This document shows, piece by piece, positions 14,664 through 22,833 of a stretch of DNA of 29,767 bases; positions within the stretch are counted from its first letter, which is position 1; every line of letters begins with the position of its first letter. The DNA is from an uncultured Nitrospira sp. (GTDB lineage Bacteria; Nitrospirota; Nitrospiria; Nitrospirales; UBA8639): contig CABVRQ010000050.1 in NCBI GenBank assembly GCA_902500695.1, positions 1 through 29,767 of the forward strand, read 5' to 3'. The notes under the pieces were generated by a model. It saw only the letters and a list, made by a program, of their open reading frames with translations. It was not told where the DNA came from and made no database searches. A program made the position numbers and the translations under genes.

Positions 14664-15689
14664 TTAACCTGACGATTGAGTGGATTTTAAATGGGACGTT
14701 GCTTCCGCAGGAAATGGTAACCTTGCAAAGGTATAGAGAAACTGATTGATGTGATCCACGATCTTGGTGGCCGCTTGACCTGGGATGTCTGACTCTTTCA
14801 CTGTGATCCACTGAATACCGGATTCCTTCTGAAACCACGTCATTTGTCGTTTGGCGAAGTGACGGGTATCCCGTTTTAATAATCGCACAGCTTCTTCATA
14901 GGAATAGTCACCTGATAAGTATCCTGAAAACTGTCGATAGCCCAGCCCTTTCATGGAACCGAGCTCTCGAGGAAACCCTTGATTCATGAGGGATTGCGTT
15001 TCTTCCACAAGTCCTTTCTGAATTTCCCAATCGACGCGGGTTTCTATTCGCTGATAGAGGGTCTGGCGTTCCATGGTGAGCCCGATCAATAAGTATGGAT
15101 AGGGAGCGTCGTCAAATCGGTGTTGCTGCTGAATGACCGATAGCGGCGTGCCAAGAAGGCGATACACTTCAAGGGCGCGTTGGACCTTTGGCTGGTCATT
15201 GGGATGTACCCGTTGTGCGAGTTCGGGATCCACCTGTTGAAGCTTTTTATAAAGAAAAGCTGGTCCCTGAGTTTTGGCTTCTTGGGCTAATTCATTCCGA
15301 ATAATCCAATTGGCCGGTGGTCCCGGGCAAAGACCTCGTAAGAGGGCTCGGATATAGAGTCCGGTGCCTCCGATGACAAGGGGCAGGAGACCTAGGTGAT
15401 GCAGGCGAGCAATGTCTTGGGTCGCGTGATGCCGGAAGTCGCCCGTGTTAAAGGATTGATCTGGATCGACGAGATCAATTAAGCGATGAGGAATATTTTG
15501 CTGTTCTGCTAATGAAGGTTTATCGGTACCGATGTTCATGCCACGATAGACCTGCCGGGAGTCCGCGGTTAAAATTTCCGTGTGGAGAATTTTGGCGACT
15601 TCAATCCCGATACGGCTTTTCCCGATTGCGGTTGGTCCCACAAGGGCGACGATGGGTTTCCATGCTGTGATGATATCGGCCTGTTTCAT
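14664..15689 (-). CDS. miaA: tRNA dimethylallyltransferase
   Basis: 341 residues from ATG 15689 (a TTG two codons earlier is also open). It transfers a dimethylallyl group to A37 of tRNAs reading UNN codons. P-loop GPTAIGKS at 18-25, then TADSRQVYRGMNIGTDKPS, IPHRLIDLVDPDQSFNTGDF and the family block PLVIGGTGLYIRALLRGL. The central insert and the C-terminal QMTWFQKESGIQWI end are normal. The gene starts 20 bp after mutL ends; the mutL-miaA pairing is a classic conserved arrangement. No hfq follows here. About 160 bp separate it from mtnP, and I see no clear gene in that gap. Confidence 0.95.
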   Translation of the reverse strand: MKQADIITAWKPIVALVGPTAIGKSRIGIEVAKILHTEILTADSRQVYRGMNIGTDKPSLAEQQNIPHRLIDLVDPDQSFNTGDFRHHATQDIARLHHLGLLPLVIGGTGLYIRALLRGLCPGPPANWIIRNELAQEAKTQGPAFLYKKLQQVDPELAQRVHPNDQPKVQRALEVYRLLGTPLSVIQQQHRFDDAPYPYLLIGLTMERQTLYQRIETRVDWEIQKGLVEETQSLMNQGFPRELGSMKGLGYRQFSGYLSGDYSYEEAVRLLKRDTRHFAKRQMTWFQKESGIQWITVKESDIPGQAATKIVDHINQFLYTFARLPFPAEATSHLKSTQSSG

Positions 15690-15709
15690 GAACAACCAGG
15701 GAATGAGCC

Positions 15710-17503
15710 TTATTTCAATGGACGGGCAAATATGGTGTGCAATTCTTCCAAGGAATGCCGAATGGCCACTCGCCTCCCATGGGGGCAGGTCATCGGAAAA
15801 TTTTCTTGTGCCCAGTCCTGTAAAAGGATGGTGATTTCCGCCTGGGTCATGGGGCGTCCGGCTTGAACGGCACTTTGACAGGCCATGGTGGCCAGAATGG
15901 GTTTAATCGTGTTGTCCAGCGCATCTGTGGATTGCCACTCTGAGAGTTCATCCAATAATTCCAGGACCAGGGAACCGACGGATATATTTCCTAACATGGC
16001 TGGAATGGCTCGCACAACATAAGATGTGGTTCCAAATCGCTCCACCTCTAATCCTGCTTGAGCCAGAAAAGGTAGCCATTCTTCCATTAACTCTCCTTGG
16101 TGGGGAAGAAGTTCAACCGGCTCAGGGATGAGTAAGCTTTGTTGGAGAATTTCTTTTTTCTTCCATGACCGAAGCAGTCTCTCAAAGCGTACTCGTTCAT
16201 GGGCCGTGTGTTGATCGACAATGAATAGATCCTGGTCGATTTGTCCAAGGAGATAGGTGTGATGAATTTGCCCGAGGGGATACACTTCACATGGCTGCTC
16301 CCTACTCCCATAGAGGGAGGGCGGCTCCTGGACAAAAAGAGAAAGAGGGTAAGGTCGATAGGTGCCCGTTCGAGGAAATTCGGACCCATGCTGGAATGGA
16401 GCCGGCGCGACATTAACTGATCCGGATGTTGTCCTGGTTAAATGAGGAGTAACTGGGCCAGACTTCTCCTTGTGCTCATCGGATATGATGTCGGGTTGGG
16501 GTTGCGTGAAAAAGAGAGCTTTGATGCCACGGAGAACGCCCATATGTATGAATTCTGGATGGGAGAAGCGAACCTCCCGTTTAGTCGGGTGGACATTGAT
16601 ATCGATTGTCTGGGGATCAAGTTGGATAAATACGATATATTGCGGGTATTTTCCTTTTGGTAAAAAGGATCCGTAGGCTTCATGCACCGCATGGGAAATA
16701 GTCGTATTTTTTATAGGGCGGCCATTAACAAAAATTTCCTGTGGCGCACGAGACGTTCGTGCATGGTGAGGACTGACAGTAAACCCTGTGAGTTGAAATG
16801 AACCAGCGTTATAGGTGACGGGGAGAAAGCGTTCAAGGAAGTCTGGTCCGTAAATCTGTAATAATCGATCCTGCAGTGAGGATACCGCAGGGTACTCCAG
16901 CACCGTATGATTCTGGTGGCGTAATCGAAAGTGGATCCCTGGATGCACGGCGGCCGCCTGTTGGACGACATAACAAATTTTAGAAAATTCGGTGGGAACG
17001 GTCTTGAGAAATTTCAGCCGCCCTGGAGTATTAAAGAAGAGGTCACGTACCTCCACTTGAGTGCCTAGAGGTCCAGTATAGTCTTGAACCTCCCATGCCA
17101 CTCCTCCCATTGACAGGGTCTGGGTCCCAAGGGGGCTTTCGGGGGAAACCGTCTTTAAGGAAAACCGAGAAACGGAGGCGATGCTGGGAAGGGCTTCTCC
17201 TCGGAACCCCATTGTCAGGAGTGTCAAGAGATCTTCTTCGGACCGGAGTTTGCTTGTTGCAAAACGTTGACAGGCCAGTTGGGCATCCGTTCGCGTCATT
17301 CCTGCCCCATTATCCGTGACGCGAATGACCCGTCGACCGCCTTCCTCGACCTCAACGGTGATCAACGTGCTGCCAGCATCCAGGCTGTTATCAATAAGTT
17401 CTTTCACCACCGAGGCTGGTCGTTCAACCACTTCTCCTGCGGCAATACGACATGACACGCTATCTGGAAGAATGTGAACTTTTCCAGTTACGGTCGAAAG
17501 CAT
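15710..17503 (-). CDS. mutL: DNA mismatch repair protein MutL
   Basis: 597 residues. The N-terminal GHKL ATPase has VVKELIDNSLDAGS (32-45), VTDNGAGM (62-69), FATSKL and MGFRGEALPSI (98-108). The C-terminal dimerisation domain carries the metal-binding endonuclease signature as DQHTAHERVRFE (430-441; consensus DQHA(X)2E(X)4E, with Thr in place of Ala), plus MACQSAV and FPMTCPHGRR (570-579). It therefore should be a nicking MutL, as in bacteria without MutH. It couples MutS recognition to strand removal. The linker of about 90 residues is low-complexity. It follows cpoB by 58 bp and precedes miaA. Confidence 0.96.
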   Translation of the reverse strand: MLSTVTGKVHILPDSVSCRIAAGEVVERPASVVKELIDNSLDAGSTLITVEVEEGGRRVIRVTDNGAGMTRTDAQLACQRFATSKLRSEEDLLTLLTMGFRGEALPSIASVSRFSLKTVSPESPLGTQTLSMGGVAWEVQDYTGPLGTQVEVRDLFFNTPGRLKFLKTVPTEFSKICYVVQQAAAVHPGIHFRLRHQNHTVLEYPAVSSLQDRLLQIYGPDFLERFLPVTYNAGSFQLTGFTVSPHHARTSRAPQEIFVNGRPIKNTTISHAVHEAYGSFLPKGKYPQYIVFIQLDPQTIDINVHPTKREVRFSHPEFIHMGVLRGIKALFFTQPQPDIISDEHKEKSGPVTPHLTRTTSGSVNVAPAPFQHGSEFPRTGTYRPYPLSLFVQEPPSLYGSREQPCEVYPLGQIHHTYLLGQIDQDLFIVDQHTAHERVRFERLLRSWKKKEILQQSLLIPEPVELLPHQGELMEEWLPFLAQAGLEVERFGTTSYVVRAIPAMLGNISVGSLVLELLDELSEWQSTDALDNTIKPILATMACQSAVQAGRPMTQAEITILLQDWAQENFPMTCPHGRRVAIRHSLEELHTIFARPLK

Positions 17504-17561
17504 GGGATTCCAAGCACGGGGTGATTAGTGTGAAAAATAGAATGCGAAGACTTGCAGAAAA

Positions 17562-18467
17562 TCAAGACAGCCCGGATTTTTTTAATTGCTCTTTCGCTTG
17601 TGTGGATTCTGGTGAATCTGGGTAATCTTGTATGATGGAGTTCCACAGTTCCTGAGCTTTTGATCGTTGGTCAATCTCAAGCATTATCTGTCCGAGCTTA
17701 TATAAAGCGTGGCTCCGATATTTGCTGCTAGGATAGCGGCTGATGACTTGTTCCAGGGCTTGCTTAGCAGGGTCATAGTGTTTTTGCACGTAGAACGATT
17801 CCCCAAGGTAGTAATAGGCTTGGGGGGTTAAGGTGGTCGAAGGGTAATTTGTGACAAATCGTTTAAATTCCACCGAGGCCCGGTCATAATTTCCGTTGAG
17901 AAAAACCTTATAGGCTGACCGAAAAGCCGACGCCTCGTTTTCCGCCCCCGCGCTCTCCCCAGGGGGTCCGGGTGCAGCGGGTAACCCCGTCTGGGTCTCC
18001 CTCGGATTGGGAGCGGGGTTTGCAGGATTAGGAGTCGTGCCGTCCGGGGACTCCGACACAGACCGAGGTTGATGAATCACGTTGTCTATGCGGCCTTCCA
18101 GCGCCTTTACCCGAATGGACAGGTCTTGATCACGGCGTTGAGTGGTAGAACGGGTTTGTTCAATTTGTTCTCGGAGCAGAGTGCTGGTCCGTTCGAGCTT
18201 TTCCAAAAGGTGTCGAGTATCGAGGCTGGCCTCTTCTTCTGTTTTAATGAGTTCTCCCACTAAGAAATCATGTTCGTCCAATTGCGATTCAACCGTCTCC
18301 ATTCGGTCAATAATTTGTTGTTCCTGCTTGTGGGACGCTTCCTGTTGGATCATGAGTGTTTGGACTTGTTTCTGGATGTCAGTTAGATTGGGCTCTGTTG
18401 CGCAACCCCATCCGCCCGTCAGGGATAACCCTATAAAAATAGCCGCTTTGGAAAATCTATGAGTCAT
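17562..18467 (-). CDS. cpoB: CpoB/YbgF-like Tol-Pal associated TPR protein, probable lipoprotein
   Basis: 301 residues. The N-terminus MTHRFSKAAIFIGLSLTGGW leads into GC at 21-22; Cys22 is in lipobox position, but the preceding GWG is atypical. Residues of about 28-130 form a coiled coil (trimerisation in the family), then a Pro/Gly/Asn-rich linker (about 135-175). Three TPR units follow (FRSAYKVFLNGNYDRASVEF, QAYYYLGESFYVQKHYDPAK, HALYKLGQIMLEIDQRSKAQ) with the usual YPSS/YPDS turns. CpoB proteins bind TolA and coordinate outer-membrane constriction with peptidoglycan synthesis at division. It is the last gene before mutL, about 160 bp from the coiled-coil lipoprotein gene, with its own likely promoter. 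Confidence 0.9.
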   Translation of the reverse strand: MTHRFSKAAIFIGLSLTGGWGCATEPNLTDIQKQVQTLMIQQEASHKQEQQIIDRMETVESQLDEHDFLVGELIKTEEEASLDTRHLLEKLERTSTLLREQIEQTRSTTQRRDQDLSIRVKALEGRIDNVIHQPRSVSESPDGTTPNPANPAPNPRETQTGLPAAPGPPGESAGAENEASAFRSAYKVFLNGNYDRASVEFKRFVTNYPSTTLTPQAYYYLGESFYVQKHYDPAKQALEQVISRYPSSKYRSHALYKLGQIMLEIDQRSKAQELWNSIIQDYPDSPESTQAKEQLKKSGLS

Positions 18468-18512
18468 GAAAGACTGGCCTCGGCTACAAAAGATGTCTGA
18501 TATTAGGGAACC

Positions 18513-18541
18513 TAGTTACCCTTTATTTTATATCTTATCAA
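18513..18541 (-). promoter_or_regulatory. Probable internal promoter for cpoB
   Basis: On the minus strand TTGATA (18536-18541), 17 bp and TAACTA (18513-18518), lying in the 160-bp gap before cpoB. An imperfect inverted repeat, agggtaac...gttccct, overlaps the -10 and could be an operator. Confidence 0.35.
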
Positions 18542-18627
18542 TTGCCAGGGCGTTTAGACAAAGGGGGCATATGACGGTATAGAGATATACTCGGCCTTTC
18601 CTTGAGAATATTAAGTAATGATGGACG

Positions 18628-20406
18628 CTATTTTTGCGGTTTTGGGCTTTGCAAGCGATTTACCCTCTGGGCCAATTGGCCCAGTCGATCCTCATGCTGG
18701 TCCACTCGCTCACCCAATTTGGTCCCAATGGTATTGATAACATCACGCAATTTATTGACGGTTTCTGTTAACTGATTGAGGTGGGTCAGATTGGTTTGTG
18801 AGGTATCGGCGGTTCCCTGGACCTGTTGGAAAGAGGTCATGGCCCGATTCAGCCGCTGTTCTTGGCTTTCAATCCGAGCATTTAGCTTCGTACTGACATT
18901 TTCCAAAGCTTGGGCGACTGATTGAATTCCGCTGTTGACTTCTTGGAGGTGGGTATTGGTCAACTGGGTGTCAGAGTCAATTTTCCCCACCAGCCCGGAT
19001 TGATGGGTTTCCAGGTCTTTTAATCGTGAGCTGATTCCGTCGACCGTCTGGTTGAGTTGATCTGTGATTTGGTTGACGCTCTGCACTTGTTGTTTTTGGT
19101 CTTGGGCGTCTCGTTTCAACTGTTGGAATTGTTGAACTGACTGATTGAGTGCTTGTCCCGTCTCTTCTTGTTTGGCCAGGCGGCTGGAGAGTGATTGCCT
19201 GGTTTGGTCAAGAGCTTGAGAAATGGAGTTGAGGCTGGTATTCACCTCGGCCAGATGGGCTGAAGTCTTTTGGGTATTGGATTGGAGTTGTTCAGTCAGT
19301 GTGGTTTGGTGTGTTTCAACCGTATTCATGCGTTCCGAAAGTCGTCCCGCTTGTTGAATGATTTCATCTCCGCGTTTTCCGAGTAAACTCCCCATGACTT
19401 CCTGGGCTTCCCGAAGCTTGAGGACTGATTGGGATAGATCCTGCACGTGAGAGGCATCTGCTTGTACGTGTGTCCCCAAAGCTTCCATATCTTTTTGTAA
19501 GGAATCAATTTGCGCAAGCTTGGGGCCTTGGTGGGTATTAATATCGGCAACTAATCGGGTCATGGCTGCATTCACATCTTGTTCCAGATAGGTCCGAAGA
19601 GCTTGCGTGTCGGCGGCGAGTTTGTCTTGCAGCATCGTGACCTGATTTTGCAACTGAGTGACTTGGCTTGATTGTTCATCAAGTCTGGCACTGAACAACT
19701 CTCCGGATTTCTCTACACCTCCCTGAACCTGGAGCATGGAACCAGACAGTTTTTCTGTGCGAGATTGCACAATTCCGAGGTCTTGTCGTTGTCCTGATAA
19801 ATCTGTTTTGACCTGTCCAATCGTTGTTCCGAGGCTTGTCAGGGTATCTTTAAATTGGGAAAGGGAGTTCTGAAATTCGCCCATGTTCGTGGTTAATACT
19901 TGATTGTTTTCATCAACCTGTTGAGCGAGGGTCGTATTGTGGGTTTTTACCGTTTGCAGGTCTTCCCCTTGTGTCTGAATCGTTGATTGAATTGATTGGA
20001 CATCAGATTTCAAGGCGTTTGTTTGGTTCTTATAGTCCTTTTGGAGATCTTGGATGCTTTTTTCAGTTTCTTCAAGTTTTCCATATAAACTAGCCACATC
20101 CTTCTCTTGGAGGAGCGTGGCTTTTTGATTAATAGAAGCCAGATTGCCCCGAGTTTTTTGGGCTTCCTCATTCATCTTGATCAGTTGCGCCTTGGTTTCA
20201 TCGACTTGTAAGCCAAGGGCTTTTTTTTCATCTTTGATCTTGGCAATTTGTAGTTCTAAGTCTTTTTGAATTCTTGCAAGGTCAGCTTGTTGAGCCACGC
20301 AGCCTGTAGCCAATAAACCGGAGACCCCACATACAACTGCCCATTTGAAAGGGAAAGACGATGGCCACAGTCTTGAAATGTTTTGCAAGAATAGCCCTAT
20401 ATTCAC
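18628..20406 (-). CDS. Large repetitive coiled-coil lipoprotein in the tol-pal cluster
   Basis: 592 residues from GTG 20406, which has GGAGG 12 bases upstream; upstream codons to 20523 overlap the end of pal and are not needed. A signal peptide ends in the lipobox LLATGC (Cys36), so the protein is lipid-anchored, probably at the outer membrane. The mature part is almost entirely Gln/Glu/Lys/Thr/Ser-rich heptad-like helix with no aromatic core, predicting a rod. Two tandem copies of about 102 residues are visible near the C-terminus (about 355-457 and 461-560), with a third start after them; compare VETHQTTLTEQLQSNTQKTS with LETHQSGLVGKIDSDTQLTN. I know no standard Tol-Pal component of this type; by position it may be a spacer or structural lipoprotein. 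The pal stop is 50 bp upstream. Confidence 0.85.
   Translation of the reverse strand: MNIGLFLQNISRLWPSSFPFKWAVVCGVSGLLATGCVAQQADLARIQKDLELQIAKIKDEKKALGLQVDETKAQLIKMNEEAQKTRGNLASINQKATLLQEKDVASLYGKLEETEKSIQDLQKDYKNQTNALKSDVQSIQSTIQTQGEDLQTVKTHNTTLAQQVDENNQVLTTNMGEFQNSLSQFKDTLTSLGTTIGQVKTDLSGQRQDLGIVQSRTEKLSGSMLQVQGGVEKSGELFSARLDEQSSQVTQLQNQVTMLQDKLAADTQALRTYLEQDVNAAMTRLVADINTHQGPKLAQIDSLQKDMEALGTHVQADASHVQDLSQSVLKLREAQEVMGSLLGKRGDEIIQQAGRLSERMNTVETHQTTLTEQLQSNTQKTSAHLAEVNTSLNSISQALDQTRQSLSSRLAKQEETGQALNQSVQQFQQLKRDAQDQKQQVQSVNQITDQLNQTVDGISSRLKDLETHQSGLVGKIDSDTQLTNTHLQEVNSGIQSVAQALENVSTKLNARIESQEQRLNRAMTSFQQVQGTADTSQTNLTHLNQLTETVNKLRDVINTIGTKLGERVDQHEDRLGQLAQRVNRLQSPKPQK
18733..19344 (-). repeat. 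Tandem duplication of about 102 codons within the coiled-coil lipoprotein gene
   Basis: Two adjacent coding units (about 19344-19039 and 19038-18733) align at the protein level over their length, with conserved spacing of the ETHQ motif (102 residues) and of AEVN/QEVN and SQAL/AQAL; DNA identity looks lower. A partial third unit (VDQHEDRL) follows. Confidence 0.65.
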
Positions 20407-20456
20407 TCTGGAATTATTCCTCCATGTTTTCGAGAACTGGTCGATTGAATGGGTTG

Positions 20457-21410
20457 CTAATTTTGAACTAACAAATGCCCTCTTCGGTTCAATTGGTAGC
20501 ACACTTCTGTGATGTCCTGGCAAAATGGCTTGTCTTTTCCATAGGAAATAACCGTCAATCGTGAGGGATCAACACCCAATTGAGAGAGAAAATCCCGAAC
20601 AGCCATGGCTCGTTTTTTCCCAAGCACCATGTTATAGGCCTGCGTTCCACGTTGATCGGAATGTCCTTCAATAATTAGGAGTGAGGAGGGATCGTTGGCG
20701 AGCCAAGCCATGTCACGTTCGAGAGAATCCTTAGCTTCTGCGGTGAGAGACCAACTATCAAATTGAAAAAATACATCCTCTAAACCAGCAGATACTGTGG
20801 CCAATTCTTCCTCATGAATTTTATCCAACTGCTCTCGAATGATTTCTGACGGTTCAGCTTTCGCTACTTGAACCGTTTCTGGAATTGGTTCCGTGTCTTT
20901 TGGCAAATTCGAGAGATCATTTTGAAATTCCGTCTGGGAGGTGAAGGGGGACGTCCCTGTTTGGTCTTGATCGGAACCGTCCATGACTGAAGAACTGGAT
21001 TGAGTTGAGATGTCATTTCCGTTGTTAAACGGCATCAGTGGACTGGCACTGCTTTTTTCAATTTCAGAATCTTTCTCGGAAAGGATTCCAGCTTGGGGGT
21101 TCTGCTTGAACCATTGATCCATGTGATTGGGGTCATAGCCAAAATTGAGAGGATCAATCGGATCGAGTGGTTGAACGGCATCTGCCCGAACTTCCTCGGT
21201 GGAAGTACCTTGCCCTGACAGGGAAGATTCATCAATTGAGGTTCCTGCTACCCTCGCTGAATCGGCGTCTGATGGTGATGCCCCAGCCTCTTCGCCTGGG
21301 GAACCGGAGGCGGTGGAAACGTGGATCCGTTTTTCCCCACATCCCGACATACTGACGAGTGAAAGACTGAGAATGCCAAGTAGTGAAATCACATGAATGG
21401 CTGGGCGCAT
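20457..21410 (-). CDS. pal: Peptidoglycan-associated lipoprotein Pal with long N-terminal spacer
   Basis: 317 residues from ATG 21410, chosen because AAGGAG lies 7 bases before it and the lipobox SMSGC (Cys24) follows a good signal. Residues of about 25-205 are low-complexity, Ser/Asp/Glu/Pro/Gln-rich spacer, far longer than in proteobacterial Pal (about 40). The C-terminal OmpA-like domain (about 211-317) has VFFQFDSWSLTAEA, IIEGHSDQRGTQAYN (diaminopimelate-binding region), LGKKRAMAVRDFL, ISYGKDKP and NRRGHLLV. Pal anchors the outer membrane to peptidoglycan and binds TolB. The gap to tolB is 44 bp. Confidence 0.93.
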   Translation of the reverse strand: MRPAIHVISLLGILSLSLVSMSGCGEKRIHVSTASGSPGEEAGASPSDADSARVAGTSIDESSLSGQGTSTEEVRADAVQPLDPIDPLNFGYDPNHMDQWFKQNPQAGILSEKDSEIEKSSASPLMPFNNGNDISTQSSSSVMDGSDQDQTGTSPFTSQTEFQNDLSNLPKDTEPIPETVQVAKAEPSEIIREQLDKIHEEELATVSAGLEDVFFQFDSWSLTAEAKDSLERDMAWLANDPSSLLIIEGHSDQRGTQAYNMVLGKKRAMAVRDFLSQLGVDPSRLTVISYGKDKPFCQDITEVCYQLNRRGHLLVQN

Positions 21411-21454
21411 GGAACGACTCCTTTTTTGGACTATCACGGTTGTTGTCTCGTTAA

Positions 21455-22813
21455 TTATGGTTGAAATGGCGACCAAGAGGGAGAGCTGAGATGTTCTCCT
21501 GCCAAGGAAATTTTCTCCAATCCTGCTCCCTCGCTAGTGATGATGTATAATTGACTTTCTCCTCTTCGAATCGAACTAAAGACAATATGGCGTCCATTTG
21601 GAGCCCAAGACGGGGAGTCATCAATGCTTTGCCCGTTGGTGATTTGTTTCCGTTGTTCCCCGTTCGGACTGATGCGGCATAATTTAAATCCCTCGCTTGG
21701 CACCCGGCACACATAGACGATCCAATCTCCCTTTGGAGACCATGCTGGCGCCGCGTTGTAGTCTCCATCATAGGTTAAGCGGCGGACGTTCAAGCCTTCG
21801 GAATCCATGATGTAAATTTGGGGGCGGCCTCCCCGATCCGAGGTGAAGGCCAGATGTCGCCCGTCGGGAGACCATGACGGGGACAAATCTGCGCTATTGT
21901 GGGAGGTTAACTGCTTCACGCTTCTACTGTCCAATTCTATCTGATATAGATCCGAGTTGCCATCTTGGGCAGCGGAATAGGCAATAGATTTTCCATCAGG
22001 AGCAAAGGTGGCCGTAATGTTCAGACTGGCTGGTGAAACCAAAATTTCTTCCCGACCGGTAGCCAATTCCCTTTTCATAATGAGTTGTTTGCGATCACGA
22101 TATGCGGTGTAAATAAGCGATTTCCGGTCAGGGGCCCAGGTAGGCATGAGGTTTAAGTACCCGTCAGCGGTGACCTGTTGCGGATCATACCCATCGTAAT
22201 CCATGACAAAAAGCTCTCGTCCATTCTCTTTTTGACCTACAAATGCGATTTTTGTCCTGGCAATGCCTTGCTCGCCGGTATATCGATAGACCAGTTCGTC
22301 TGCCCACCGATGGGCCATTAAGCGAGTGAGGGTTTCTGTCGTTTTGAGGGAAAAGTACCGTTTTCCGGTCAATACGTCCCGTTGTCCCGGATCAAATGCG
22401 CAGGCATCCAGGATAAGTCCATGGACTCCATTTGATGTCCCTCCTACTCCTATTCTCCCCCAGGTAGAGACCGTCACTTTTTGGAAGTGCGGTGCCAAAT
22501 TTGATGAAAGACTCATACATTTATTGTCAGAAAAATCCCCTTTGTCAGGAGGTAATTCAGCAATTGAAAATATTTGGGAGCGTTTGAGATCTGCTTTAAG
22601 GACGGAGGCGACCTGAGTCTCAATGTCTTCTGAGAGGCCGGTATCCCGTTGAACGGGCGAGAATCCCATTACCCAAATAGGAATTTTCTGAAACTCTGAT
22701 CGTGTGGCTTTGAGATCCGCTTCTTCCCCATGAAGAGAGGCTGGGGATACGGAAATAACAGAAAAGGCAAGAGGGGCAAGAATGGCATAGAGAGGCTTGA
22801 GTGCATTCTTCAT
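21455..22813 (-). CDS. tolB: Tol-Pal system protein TolB
   Basis: 452 residues. A cleavable signal peptide runs to about residue 29 (SVISVSPASLHG). The N-terminal TolB domain (about 35-175) contains DLKRSQIFSIAEL and NGVHGLILDACAF. The C-terminal six-bladed beta-propeller has blade signatures repeated as PTWAPDRKSLIYTAYRD, ATFAPDGKSIAYSA, PSWSPDGRHLAFTSDRGG, PAWSPKGDWIVYVC and PSWAPNGRHIVFSS. TolB binds Pal and, when TolA engages it, releases Pal during division. It starts 20 bp after the tolA-like gene. The start has AAGGAC 12 bases upstream. Confidence 0.96.
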   Translation of the reverse strand: MKNALKPLYAILAPLAFSVISVSPASLHGEEADLKATRSEFQKIPIWVMGFSPVQRDTGLSEDIETQVASVLKADLKRSQIFSIAELPPDKGDFSDNKCMSLSSNLAPHFQKVTVSTWGRIGVGGTSNGVHGLILDACAFDPGQRDVLTGKRYFSLKTTETLTRLMAHRWADELVYRYTGEQGIARTKIAFVGQKENGRELFVMDYDGYDPQQVTADGYLNLMPTWAPDRKSLIYTAYRDRKQLIMKRELATGREEILVSPASLNITATFAPDGKSIAYSAAQDGNSDLYQIELDSRSVKQLTSHNSADLSPSWSPDGRHLAFTSDRGGRPQIYIMDSEGLNVRRLTYDGDYNAAPAWSPKGDWIVYVCRVPSEGFKLCRISPNGEQRKQITNGQSIDDSPSWAPNGRHIVFSSIRRGESQLYIITSEGAGLEKISLAGEHLSSPSWSPFQP

Positions 22814-22833
22814 AATATAGCTGGTGTCCTTAA

